Origin: Deltaproteobacteria bacterium
GTDB lineage: Bacteria; UBA10199; DSSB01
Length of the DNA stretch: 12,440 nucleotides
Assembly: GCA_021772695.1 (NCBI GenBank)
Contig: JAJFLL010000254.1
Coordinates: forward strand, 1-12,440
Reading direction: 5' to 3'
Below, piece after piece: positions 1 through 7,895 of this stretch (position 1 is its first letter; the number at the start of each line of letters is the position of its first letter). The notes under the pieces were generated by a model. That model ran no database searches. It had not been told where the DNA came from and was given only the letters and a program-made list of their open reading frames with translations. The position numbers and the translations under genes are program-made.

Positions 1-273
1 CCGGGCGATAAGATCGGTGAAGAGGTAGAGCATATCAGGAAGGTTGCGCTCTCGATGGTGAGCCTCCAGTAAAGTATGTAGTTCTTGTTTTAATTCTTGC
101 AGACGGCCTTGAGGATGTCGCTGAATGGGCAATATCATGTCTAGATCGTGGTGCAGATTTTTCAGTACCTGAAAAAATCCCTGGGCCAAAAATAGATTAC
201 AGTCGGCCTCACCTTCCATCCGCGCCACCCTGGAAATTTGGGTAGTCACCAAATCTCGAAGTGTTGGACTCAA
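1..273 (-). CDS. Small helical protein of unknown function, 3' part cut by the window edge
   Basis: I do not recognise this gene. The minus strand is open from the TGA of the carboxylase gene (310-312) to the left edge with no stop. The deduced residues form an amphipathic helical pattern rich in Leu, Gln, His and Glu (for example LSPTLRDLVTTQISRVARME and later RLQELKQELHTLLEAHHRER), with no membrane segment or known motif. The start is uncertain. TTG at 273 keeps the whole helical pattern. GTG at 249 is possible. ATG at 219 has the best ribosome-site-like sequence (AGGG at 231-228, eight bases before it) and would leave 73 codons in the window. The frame is the same as that of the carboxylase gene, and the gap is only about 40-90 bases, so the two are probably co-transcribed and may be translationally coupled. 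Reality of the gene is moderately likely; function is unknown. Confidence 0.55.
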   Translation of the reverse strand, partial: MSPTLRDLVTTQISRVARMEGEADCNLFLAQGFFQVLKNLHHDLDMILPIQRHPQGRLQELKQELHTLLEAHHRERNLPDMLYLFTDLIAR

Positions 274-309
274 TGGAGTTAGGATCTCAAATTCCTGAGG
301 AGGAGCCTT

Positions 310-3300
310 TCAGGTAGGGGATGAGGAACCTTCGGAACCATCAGACCCATCGCCAGGTTCGGGAGGCGGGGTGGGTCTTACAGATTCATTGATCATCTTT
401 CGTTGAAAGGCTTCCACCGCCCGTTGCAGGTTTCTTAAATTGGTATGGATCTGCGGCAAGGTCATGGAACGATCGGCCAATAAGGATTTGATGCCCACTT
501 CGATAGCCACCGCAGCGGCGTGGGGGTTGGCCAGAAAGACACGCATGGATTCGGCCAAGGCACGGTCGCTACGTTGGGAGCGCTCAATCTGATACCGTTG
601 GATGCCCGCTTCCTGATGCCGAATGATGGCTTCACGTAGATCGCTGGGTGCAATCATTTCATCGACGGCGCCCACCTGGACGGCGCGTTCCACCGAATGG
701 ATCCGATCGTACTCAGCCGCATCCCGTTCCGACAATTCGTCGATGACTTCACGACGCACCTGTTCGAGTCTGACTTCCACGTCAGCCCTTTGTTCCGCCG
801 TCACATCGCTAGGCAATGCGTCGAGTAACTGCCTGACGGCAATTACTCTGGGGTCTTGCTCGGTCTCCCGCAAAATTTCCCCCATGAAGACCACCTTGGC
901 CGCCGAGGCCCCACCGATGACCTGGGCCCGAGAGCCTTCCACCGCCAACATGCGCAGATGGGGATTCAATTGTTTGCTCACCACCACAAAGGAACCTCCG
1001 ACGATGATGCCCAGATTGACCACGGTAATGGGACCTTGGTGACGGACGATGGCTTCTGCAATAGAGGCACCACCAAAGAGTTGGCCGTTATTCATGGAAA
1101 GCGGATCCGCATTAAATCCCGAAAGGGATCCGAGGATCACCACCGGCATGCGATCGTTGGCCTTCCACAACGCGCGGGCCACCAATTGGGAATCCCCCGG
1201 AGTCAGTGGTCCGATGGGCGGTGCAATCACCAAAGTAGGCCGACCACCGATTTGCATTTCCTGAACCAAGGTGGTTACACGCTGAGGCATGTTGCCGTTT
1301 TGCATGGCTTGGCCTTGAATGCCTTGTACCTGTTCCCACCACGGCAAGGCATCGGGAGAACCTTGATCGCGCAAAGCTTCTAAGATGGCTTCTCGAGATC
1401 CGCGCGAGGCCCGCCCCGATAAAATTTGTTGAAGGATCTCACCAACACTTTGTCCGGTATCACTTTGGCTGCGGGTGATATCGCGATTCGTTCGATCTTG
1501 ATGAAAACTGCGCCTGGGTACGATTTGGCCGGGTCGAGTATAGGAATAATAATAATGGTGCATGAGTCGGGCCGCAGCATCACTTAGGGTGGCGGTTTGG
1601 GCCATGGCGTCGCCATTAGGTCCATGGATGGACTCGTAACCCGCCAAGGACCGTAGGCCACTGGGGTAGACACTTCTCGTCTTGGCCGGCAAATCTAGCG
1701 CATGCACGTTTCGATCCATGGCCGCATAGAGGGCGGCCGGTCCCGTAAGCGACATGCTACTTTGCGGCAGCATGGTGATGGTACCGCCGGTGTCGTGCAG
1801 GATTCCCGCGAGGGCATTCCAATAGGATTGGGCGCCGATGCTGGTGCCCATGATCACTAAATTAATGGGCACGCCCCGACTATGGGCACGAAGCACAATC
1901 TCACGGGCCGTCGATGCGGTAGCATCTAAATTTTCTACGCCCGCTTGGGCCGGCGGACGCAAAATGGCCGCGCCGAAGGATGCCGCATACCATTCTACTG
2001 GCAAGCCTTCCTGTTCGGCATAGCGCAGCGCCGCATTGATGCGAGCAGTTTCTGGTGCAGCTAAGGAGCCACGGGAACTATGATCCAGATCTCCGATGAT
2101 CACGACACGTTTGACCTTGCCGTTGAAACCAGCATCGGCGCTATGCACGCCGATCACCACACCGGCCTCGTTTTGCCCCGGATCTCGCCGCACTTCTACC
2201 AACTCACCGTGATTGTAATTGATTTGTCCCGTGGCCTCATCGAGGACGATGGAGCGCGGATCCAAGTCCAATTCGGTGAAACCTACACCGCGACCTTGGC
2301 TACTCTCCATGGGCCGAAGACCCAAACTTTGGCGGAAGGACTGAACGGCATCTTCGATGACGTGAGGTAGGTGATAAGCATACACCCGTCCTTGACCCCA
2401 GGCACGGCTGATCCGTCGGGCCAATTCACTACGGGGCCTCACGGGAATATCGGCGGGATCCCAAGGCAGCCGGGTAATGTCACGCACCCGTTGGGCCAAG
2501 TAGAGATCGTAAATACGATTGGGCACCAAAACCTCACGCAGTCGAGTCTGACCGGCTTCATTGGCGATGGGTGCTTGGATCACGTTTCTCACCAAGGCCT
2601 CATAACGTTCGCGGGTGGGATTATGCAGTTTGACTAATAGAGTGCGTGTTCCGCCGGGAGCTCGTGATTCATGAACGCGGACCTTCACCATGATTTTTTC
2701 TAGTGCCAAGTCATCGAAGGTCTCACGATGGCGATTGACCACTCGTTCCAACTCGGTGGCAATTTCTTGAGCGCTCATTTCCAATCGCGGTTGCACATTG
2801 AGAAAAATTCGATTCCAGCTGGGACGCTGTCGCGCCGGCAAAGCCTCCAAATGCTGTGCCATGCGAGTGGCCGTATCCAGCAAGTTCGCTTCTAAGCCTA
2901 CCACCCCGCGCATGACGCCATCGCCATGGCGACGCACGATGGCGATGGGAACGGTACCCGACGCAAATAGCCTAAAGTCCCTGGGATCCTGGCGATGCCG
3001 GCCGGAATCAAGACGAATGTTTCGATCGGAGTATTGTTCATCGCGACTGAGGTCAAAGTCCTTCAAGCGGTGCAATTCCAAGACCCGGCCCAACATGGGA
3101 TGGGTATCCCGGTAAATGGAGTCTTCCACCATGCGTCCCGTGGCTTCGCCACTCTCGCCTATTTCAGGTCGAAAAGTGCGGTAGGTAGGATAAGTTCCGG
3201 GCTCGGCCAAGATAAAGGTAATGCGTTTTAGATTTAAGGGATTGGCTTGGCCGTGAACGGCCCGATGGGCTTGATAGAGGAGGTTTAAATTATTTTCCAA

Positions 3301-6300
3301 CTGCCCCAGGTCGAGCTCGGCTGGGTTGCGAATCATTATCTGAATGACATTTTCCTCGCTCGCCCCTTGCCGTCTCATCAATTGATTCAAATGAATCAGC
3401 GATTCACCGACGATATCAAGTTCATTGGGATTTTGCTCCTGATTCGCTTCGGCCCGAAGCATCAATCGACTGCGAGGACTCTCACCGGTGCGGTCCACGA
3501 AACGAGTCCAAGACATATGTTCACTTAAGCGATCGTATCCGGTGAGTTGATGGTGTCCCATCTCACCTTCGATTTCTCGCAAGGTCATGATTTGGTCGAG
3601 CAGCACCCGTTCCGTGGTGGGAATTTCCCTACCCATACGATCGATGGCTTCCGAGGCTATCGAAACGGGGGTGTGGCCCAATTGCCGAATGAAACTCCAC
3701 CGCTGACTAACGCCGGTTTGCAAGTGAGCCACCTGCGAACGCATGGCCGGAATAATATTTAACAGGCCGCGGGTTCGGTCCAAGGAGCCTGCCGGATTGC
3801 TCTGCAATAAAGCTTCAACCGCGCGCAAGGTCCCTTCTAAATGAGTCAAATAGGTTTCGGGATGGTGTATGGATGCCAACTGATCTCTGGAACGCTGTAC
3901 CAATCTTTGTAGACGCAGGGCCCCAGGAGCATCCAATTGAGGACCCATTTCTTCCGCCATGGTATCCAGTAAATGCACCCCAACAATACGTACCTCGGGC
4001 AAATCGGGTAAAAGCGAGATTTCTTCTAATATCTCGAGCATTTGCTCTCGCACCCTTTGGCGATGATGCCGGGGAATACCCGACCGAGCCAACTCGATGA
4101 GACCCACGAATCGTTCTCCCTGATCGCGTATCACCTCGGAGGGTGACAGTTGCACCAGGATATTTCCTTCGCGGTCACGGATCTCCAAAGCCGACTCAGC
4201 CGTAAGGCCCGCCTGGCTAATCCGTAACCCCAATGGGGTTCGTGGAAAAATCTGCACCAAGCCCGCTTCTTTTTGGGTTTGCACAAAGCTGGCATATTCC
4301 TGACCGGGGCCTTGAGAAAAATCCGGGGACAGATCCAAATGTTCCCGCAACATGCCGGGACCTTCGGAGAGGAATAACCTTACCCGCGGTTGCAATCCTT
4401 GCTGCGGCAAGGTCAGATCATAGACCACATGTTGCAGAGGCGTGGGGTGAATGGAGCCGGGACGCTCCGAGGCAAATCGTTCCTGATTGAGCCAGGGAAC
4501 CTGGTGGTGTATCAAAACTCGCCTGGCCACATCGTCTTCAAATAAAACCAAGCGTTCCAAGGAGCCGGCTCCATCGGTCTGTGCCCAAACGCGCCGAGAT
4601 TCAGGAGCTCCCAAAAATATTTCCTGATATAAGGAAAGATCATCGCGCAATAGATCGGCAACGGGTCCCTTGATTTGAAAGACATCGCCCGACTCTTCGC
4701 CACGAGCTAGCCGTTCCATGGCCCATGCCAAGGCATCGGCCCGATAGGGTCGCAATGGACTTAGGGAATTGACCTGCAGATGCACCCCAACTTGATCATT
4801 GAGCAGTCGTGATTCACGAAAGGGTGCTTGGGTTAAATCTTCTCCGCCCCTTTCGCTCCAACGTGAGACAAAATGGTTGTCGTAGAGTCCTTCCTGGACC
4901 GCACGAGTCTTGAGTAAAGACAAGTTGCGGGCAAGATCACTGTTGAATCCACCAGAACCCCGAAGTTGGGTTTGAGCTAAGACCGCCGCGGCTCTCTGAA
5001 CCGCGGCGGCCCGGTTAGGTGCAGTTACCAAAATTTTTGCCAGCATGGGATCGGCGTGAACATTGACGCTGTCACCTTTTTGATAGGTGGCCTCGACAAA
5101 AATTCCTTCGGCTTCCAAGGCGGTAAAATCAAGAGAACCGCCGATGGAAAATTCCTGAATTTCACCTGCAGCCAAGGCCTTGAGTCTGACTTCTAGGGCT
5201 GCACCGGTGGGCTGAATCTCTGCTTGGCTCTGAGAAAGCGGTTCCCCTTGAGCCACCCGAATTCCTTCGCCAATAAGATCTAATCCCGGGTTCACCAATT
5301 CGGTCACCCGATGTTCTACTTGAATACGGGCATTGACCTCCATGGCGAAGAAATCCCCCGTCTCGGGATCCACCATAAATTCCACCGTACCGTGACCGGT
5401 GTAATGAACGGCCCGTGCAGCGCGAACCGCCGCATCGGCCATGCGTTCTCGCAAGCCCCGATGGGTTCCGAATATGCTCGCGGGATGAATCTCAATAATT
5501 TTTTGATCCCGCTCCTGCAGGGTGCATTCCCGTTCTCCGAAATGGACCACATTGCCAAAACGATCGGCCATAATTTGAAATTCCACGTGATGAAAGCGCG
5601 GCACATAGGCCTCGGCCATGATGGCGCCGTTGCCGAATGCTGCGCTGGCCTCTCGGGAAAGTCGGGGAAAAATACTTCGTAGTTCTTCTAAGCTATGAAC
5701 CGTGGCCTGACCGCGACCTCCACCACCGCCAACGGCTTTGAGACGCATGGGACGAATCAGTTCTCCATCGGTCAAGACTCGCAGTTCTCGCAATTCGGCG
5801 ATCAAACCATCTACTTCGAGATAGCCACGGGCGGTACCGGGCACTACTGGCACTCCGGCCTCTTGAAAGGCCAGCTTGGCCACGTCTTTGTCTCCCGCAC
5901 GAGCCATGGTTTCAGCAGATGGACCGATCAATACCAAGCCCTCACTTTGTAAGCGGCGTGCGAATTGCGGGTTTTCCGATAGAAAGCCGTAGCCGGGATG
6001 CACGGCATCCACCTGATGATTGCGAGCGGCCTCCAAAATTTGGTCCATATCTAAATAACTTTCGCTGGCCTGATGTCCGCGCAGCGGAACCACTTGACCA
6101 CCCATTTCTTGAAATCTCGCCACCCAACTTTGACCTAGATCCGATTCGGAAACGGTAACTAGCGGCGTGATCCGTTGCGACACCAAGGTGCGGGCCACGC
6201 GCAGGGCAATCTCTCCCCGATTGGCGATTAAAACTCGATCCATTCTCGGATTGGTCAAGGGTTGGAAGGGACCATGACCTAATCCTTGGGCCAAATGATT

Positions 6301-7575
6301 CAACAAGGTTGGACTTAAATCCTGGCGACCGATCAAGGCATGGCGTGCGGCTTGGGGATGATCAATCAACCAACCCAAATGAGGCGCCCAATCCACGCGG
6401 GTGGCTCCACGCTCGGTGCGAGGCGCCACTTCATCCACAAATAATTCGATCAAACGGTCCATGTGGTGACTGGCCTCGGTCTGTTCCTCGGTGCTTAACT
6501 CCCTTGCCAATGGAACGACTGCTTCACTGGAAACCTGGCGAGGAAAACTACCGGATTCTCGTGGTGCACCCCCGTCGCCTTCCCCATTGCCCTCCATCAT
6601 GAAGACATGTTGGCGGGCAGAAGCGGCTTGACGTTCACCGCCTTCGCCCCGACCCAGCTGGGCCAAGGCCTCTTGGTAGGCTGGTGTCAATCGCTCTAAC
6701 CCTCTTGCCCTTACCGGTGGTGGTAAGGCGCCCCGCTGCAAGGCCTGCAAGCGATCGCTGCCATTCACGCTGCCTAAGATGCGACCCATGCCGTTGAAGT
6801 GCACCAAGGTCACCGCCGACTCCGTCAACAGCTGCCCCGCATCACCCCACGGTGCCAAGCCAATGGCTCGCTCGCCCACTTGTCCCGACACGATTCCCAA
6901 ATACATACTCACCTGCGGCACCAAGGTGGGCAAGATCCGCTCGGCCCAGCCACCGGTGGCCACCCGGCCCCGTTGCCAACCCTGCAGACTGCGTTGGCCC
7001 AAGTGCCCGAAAAGTTTCAATCCGCCCAAGACCAAGAAACTACTTTGGATGCGGTGGCTTAAATTTTCCGGGCTCCAATCGAATCCGTGGCCCAAGGCCT
7101 CTGAACCCAGTCCCGTATAAAGTGGGAACGCCGTGGCCTCCACGCCGAAGGCACCCACACTGGCTAACATTCCCAAGGTGGAGCGGCCTCGAGTACTGAG
7201 GCCTTGGGCGAAGGGTGCCAAGGAACGCAGTAAGCCCCCGCGGGCCAGGCGATAGGTGGCTCCGGCACCGGTCATGGCCAAGAGGGCCACCGGGTCCATC
7301 ACTTGATCGACGAATTGGTCCGCTAGGACTTCGCCCCTGGCCAGGGAGAACCCGCCCTCACCACTGATGGCGTCGAGCCGGGCCTGGGCACGGCTCGCCA
7401 CTTCGGTTGGTCCCGATGCGGCCACTTGGCTAAGCAGTTCCGCCGCCGTCCCGGTCTCACCACGATGTTGTTCGTATTGGGCGTAACTTAATAAATCGGA
7501 GGCCTGAAGAGAGTCCTCACGAGTGGATTCGTCCGGGGTGACCCGGCGTGGGGGGAAATATCTCGGCAGCACCAT
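310..7575 (-). CDS. Giant eukaryote-like multidomain acyl-CoA (acetyl-CoA) carboxylase relative with fused hydrophobic N-terminal module, no visible biotin carrier
   Basis: The expected role is ATP-dependent carboxylation of biotin and transfer of CO2 to an acyl-CoA. Residues 1-440 are a helical, hydrophobic module (segments near 93-112, 131-155, 175-192, 213-235). Residues 446-905 are biotin carboxylase: IANRGEIALR, HPGYGFLSEN, the K613-AVGGGGGRG loop, H663, K692, E732, E746, N748, R750, Q752 and E754. Residues 906-1290 are unassigned. About 1408-1690 resembles the eukaryotic ACC central domain (EDSIYR, ELHRLKDFDL, NRIFLNVQP). Residues 1727-2340 are carboxyltransferase: YAYHLPHVI, FTELDLD, VVIIGDL, SLTGPAAL, then PVVILGSLSGF, GGSFVVVS and AVQVGAVDEMIAPSDLR. 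The 2421-residue length is near the eukaryotic norm, but no MKM-type biotinylation site exists. The start ATG follows an in-frame TGA at 7584-7582 and lacks a clear ribosome site. Domain calls are strong; substrate and activity are inferred. Confidence 0.88.
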   Translation of the reverse strand: MVLPRYFPPRRVTPDESTREDSLQASDLLSYAQYEQHRGETGTAAELLSQVAASGPTEVASRAQARLDAISGEGGFSLARGEVLADQFVDQVMDPVALLAMTGAGATYRLARGGLLRSLAPFAQGLSTRGRSTLGMLASVGAFGVEATAFPLYTGLGSEALGHGFDWSPENLSHRIQSSFLVLGGLKLFGHLGQRSLQGWQRGRVATGGWAERILPTLVPQVSMYLGIVSGQVGERAIGLAPWGDAGQLLTESAVTLVHFNGMGRILGSVNGSDRLQALQRGALPPPVRARGLERLTPAYQEALAQLGRGEGGERQAASARQHVFMMEGNGEGDGGAPRESGSFPRQVSSEAVVPLARELSTEEQTEASHHMDRLIELFVDEVAPRTERGATRVDWAPHLGWLIDHPQAARHALIGRQDLSPTLLNHLAQGLGHGPFQPLTNPRMDRVLIANRGEIALRVARTLVSQRITPLVTVSESDLGQSWVARFQEMGGQVVPLRGHQASESYLDMDQILEAARNHQVDAVHPGYGFLSENPQFARRLQSEGLVLIGPSAETMARAGDKDVAKLAFQEAGVPVVPGTARGYLEVDGLIAELRELRVLTDGELIRPMRLKAVGGGGGRGQATVHSLEELRSIFPRLSREASAAFGNGAIMAEAYVPRFHHVEFQIMADRFGNVVHFGERECTLQERDQKIIEIHPASIFGTHRGLRERMADAAVRAARAVHYTGHGTVEFMVDPETGDFFAMEVNARIQVEHRVTELVNPGLDLIGEGIRVAQGEPLSQSQAEIQPTGAALEVRLKALAAGEIQEFSIGGSLDFTALEAEGIFVEATYQKGDSVNVHADPMLAKILVTAPNRAAAVQRAAAVLAQTQLRGSGGFNSDLARNLSLLKTRAVQEGLYDNHFVSRWSERGGEDLTQAPFRESRLLNDQVGVHLQVNSLSPLRPYRADALAWAMERLARGEESGDVFQIKGPVADLLRDDLSLYQEIFLGAPESRRVWAQTDGAGSLERLVLFEDDVARRVLIHHQVPWLNQERFASERPGSIHPTPLQHVVYDLTLPQQGLQPRVRLFLSEGPGMLREHLDLSPDFSQGPGQEYASFVQTQKEAGLVQIFPRTPLGLRISQAGLTAESALEIRDREGNILVQLSPSEVIRDQGERFVGLIELARSGIPRHHRQRVREQMLEILEEISLLPDLPEVRIVGVHLLDTMAEEMGPQLDAPGALRLQRLVQRSRDQLASIHHPETYLTHLEGTLRAVEALLQSNPAGSLDRTRGLLNIIPAMRSQVAHLQTGVSQRWSFIRQLGHTPVSIASEAIDRMGREIPTTERVLLDQIMTLREIEGEMGHHQLTGYDRLSEHMSWTRFVDRTGESPRSRLMLRAEANQEQNPNELDIVGESLIHLNQLMRRQGASEENVIQIMIRNPAELDLGQLENNLNLLYQAHRAVHGQANPLNLKRITFILAEPGTYPTYRTFRPEIGESGEATGRMVEDSIYRDTHPMLGRVLELHRLKDFDLSRDEQYSDRNIRLDSGRHRQDPRDFRLFASGTVPIAIVRRHGDGVMRGVVGLEANLLDTATRMAQHLEALPARQRPSWNRIFLNVQPRLEMSAQEIATELERVVNRHRETFDDLALEKIMVKVRVHESRAPGGTRTLLVKLHNPTRERYEALVRNVIQAPIANEAGQTRLREVLVPNRIYDLYLAQRVRDITRLPWDPADIPVRPRSELARRISRAWGQGRVYAYHLPHVIEDAVQSFRQSLGLRPMESSQGRGVGFTELDLDPRSIVLDEATGQINYNHGELVEVRRDPGQNEAGVVIGVHSADAGFNGKVKRVVIIGDLDHSSRGSLAAPETARINAALRYAEQEGLPVEWYAASFGAAILRPPAQAGVENLDATASTAREIVLRAHSRGVPINLVIMGTSIGAQSYWNALAGILHDTGGTITMLPQSSMSLTGPAALYAAMDRNVHALDLPAKTRSVYPSGLRSLAGYESIHGPNGDAMAQTATLSDAAARLMHHYYYSYTRPGQIVPRRSFHQDRTNRDITRSQSDTGQSVGEILQQILSGRASRGSREAILEALRDQGSPDALPWWEQVQGIQGQAMQNGNMPQRVTTLVQEMQIGGRPTLVIAPPIGPLTPGDSQLVARALWKANDRMPVVILGSLSGFNADPLSMNNGQLFGGASIAEAIVRHQGPITVVNLGIIVGGSFVVVSKQLNPHLRMLAVEGSRAQVIGGASAAKVVFMGEILRETEQDPRVIAVRQLLDALPSDVTAEQRADVEVRLEQVRREVIDELSERDAAEYDRIHSVERAVQVGAVDEMIAPSDLREAIIRHQEAGIQRYQIERSQRSDRALAESMRVFLANPHAAAVAIEVGIKSLLADRSMTLPQIHTNLRNLQRAVEAFQRKMINESVRPTPPPEPGDGSDGSEGSSSPT
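4983..5009. repeat. Perfect 9-bp inverted repeat inside the biotin carboxylase coding region
   Basis: CCGCCGCGG at 4983-4991 and its exact reverse complement CCGCGGCGG at 5001-5009 are separated by nine bases. They fall in the codons for the two RAAAV units near residues 855-865, so a repeated Ala-rich peptide explains part of the symmetry. The all-GC stem would be stable in mRNA, but no regulatory role is evident. Confidence 0.7.
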
Positions 7576-7729
7576 AATAGATCATGAGCGGTGCCCCGGA
7601 ATATTCGCTCAGCAATTGGAAGGTGAAAATTCTCGAAAAATTTTGCGTAAGGCCTCATCGGAAGACCCATTAAAAAGTTGTCTCGGCCGAGCTTAACCTT
7701 CTGACCTTAGCTCTAGTCCAAGGAAACAA

Positions 7730-7755
7730 ACCCAGGGCCTGGGTCCGTCTTTTTT
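7730..7755. terminator. Possible bidirectional terminator hairpin
   Basis: ACCCA and TGGGT (7730-7734 and 7740-7744) can pair across a five-base GC loop; the core CCCAGGGCCTGGG is palindromic. Read on the plus strand, T6 follows at 7750-7755 after five bases. Read on the minus strand, the hairpin is followed by TTTGTTTCC. On the minus strand it lies between the solenoid-protein gene and the carboxylase gene, so it could end transcription of the former or act as a leader hairpin of the latter. The stem is short, so strength is uncertain. Confidence 0.4.
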
Positions 7756-7768
7756 CGACCGGATTAGT

Positions 7769-7796
7769 AATTTATTTAGTTATTTCAAATAGTTAA
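7769..7796 (-). promoter_or_regulatory. Candidate promoter for the carboxylase gene
   Basis: On the minus strand, TTAACT (7796-7791) and TAAATT (7774-7769) are separated by 16 bases inside the most AT-rich part of the intergenic region. Each matches four of six bases of the sigma-70 consensus. Transcription would start near 7762 and give a leader of about 185 bases that contains the hairpin at 7730-7744. AT-rich DNA yields such matches by chance, so this is a weak call. Confidence 0.25.
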
Positions 7797-7802
7797 TGTG
7801 AT

Positions 7803-7831
7803 TTGACCTTCCCGGAAAAGGGAGAGATACC
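7803..7831 (+). promoter_or_regulatory. Candidate plus-strand promoter ahead of the 7837 hairpin
   Basis: TTGACC (7803-7808) and GATACC (7826-7831) are separated by exactly 17 bases. The -35 element matches five of six consensus bases; the -10 element only three. The predicted start falls at the first bases of the hairpin at 7837, which is what a very short RNA unit would look like. The weak -10 keeps confidence low. Confidence 0.2.
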
Positions 7832-7836
7832 CTAGC

Positions 7837-7895
7837 GACGGAGGTTCGGCTTTCGATCAAGGAGTGCCGGGAGCTTGGAACCTCCGTCCTTTTTT
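7837..7895 (+). terminator. Long-armed hairpin followed by T6 (plus-strand intrinsic terminator or small-RNA hairpin)
   Basis: GACGGAGGTTC (7837-7847) pairs perfectly with GAACCTCCGTC (7878-7888): 11 bp around a 30-base loop. One C later comes T6 at 7890-7895. This has the form of a rho-independent terminator on the plus strand, yet no plus-strand gene precedes it. On the minus strand it sits 37 bases past the TAG of the solenoid-protein gene, where a terminator is expected, but no T-run follows the stem in that direction. It may protect the 3' end of that mRNA or belong to a short plus-strand RNA. Confidence 0.5.

Noticed and set aside
623..1383. Plus-strand ORFs of 139 and 175 codons opposite the carboxyltransferase
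   Set aside because: They lie wholly antisense to well-matched carboxyltransferase codons and have no domain or ribosome site.
2683..2697. IMVKV at residues 1628-1632 as a biotinylation site
   Set aside because: It lies in the segment matching the eukaryotic central domain after NRIFLNVQP, not in a hammerhead context, and lacks the MKM pattern.
2918..2948. Inverted repeat CCATCGCC / GGCGATGG
   Set aside because: It lies inside coding sequence, has a 15-base loop that contains its own palindrome, and is explained by chance and codon use.
4861..6243. Internal start at Met445 making a free biotin carboxylase
   Set aside because: The upstream frame is open and in the same protein, and no convincing ribosome site precedes this Met; it is probably just the domain boundary.
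7488..7670. 60-codon minus-strand ORF overlapping the start of the carboxylase gene
   Set aside because: It overlaps the carboxylase N-terminus in another frame, has a composition rich in Cys, Trp and Arg typical of a shadow frame, and shows no motif.
7682..7691. 10-bp palindrome CTCGGCCGAG as an operator
   Set aside because: A single short palindrome far from the candidate promoter with no second copy; too little to call a regulator site.
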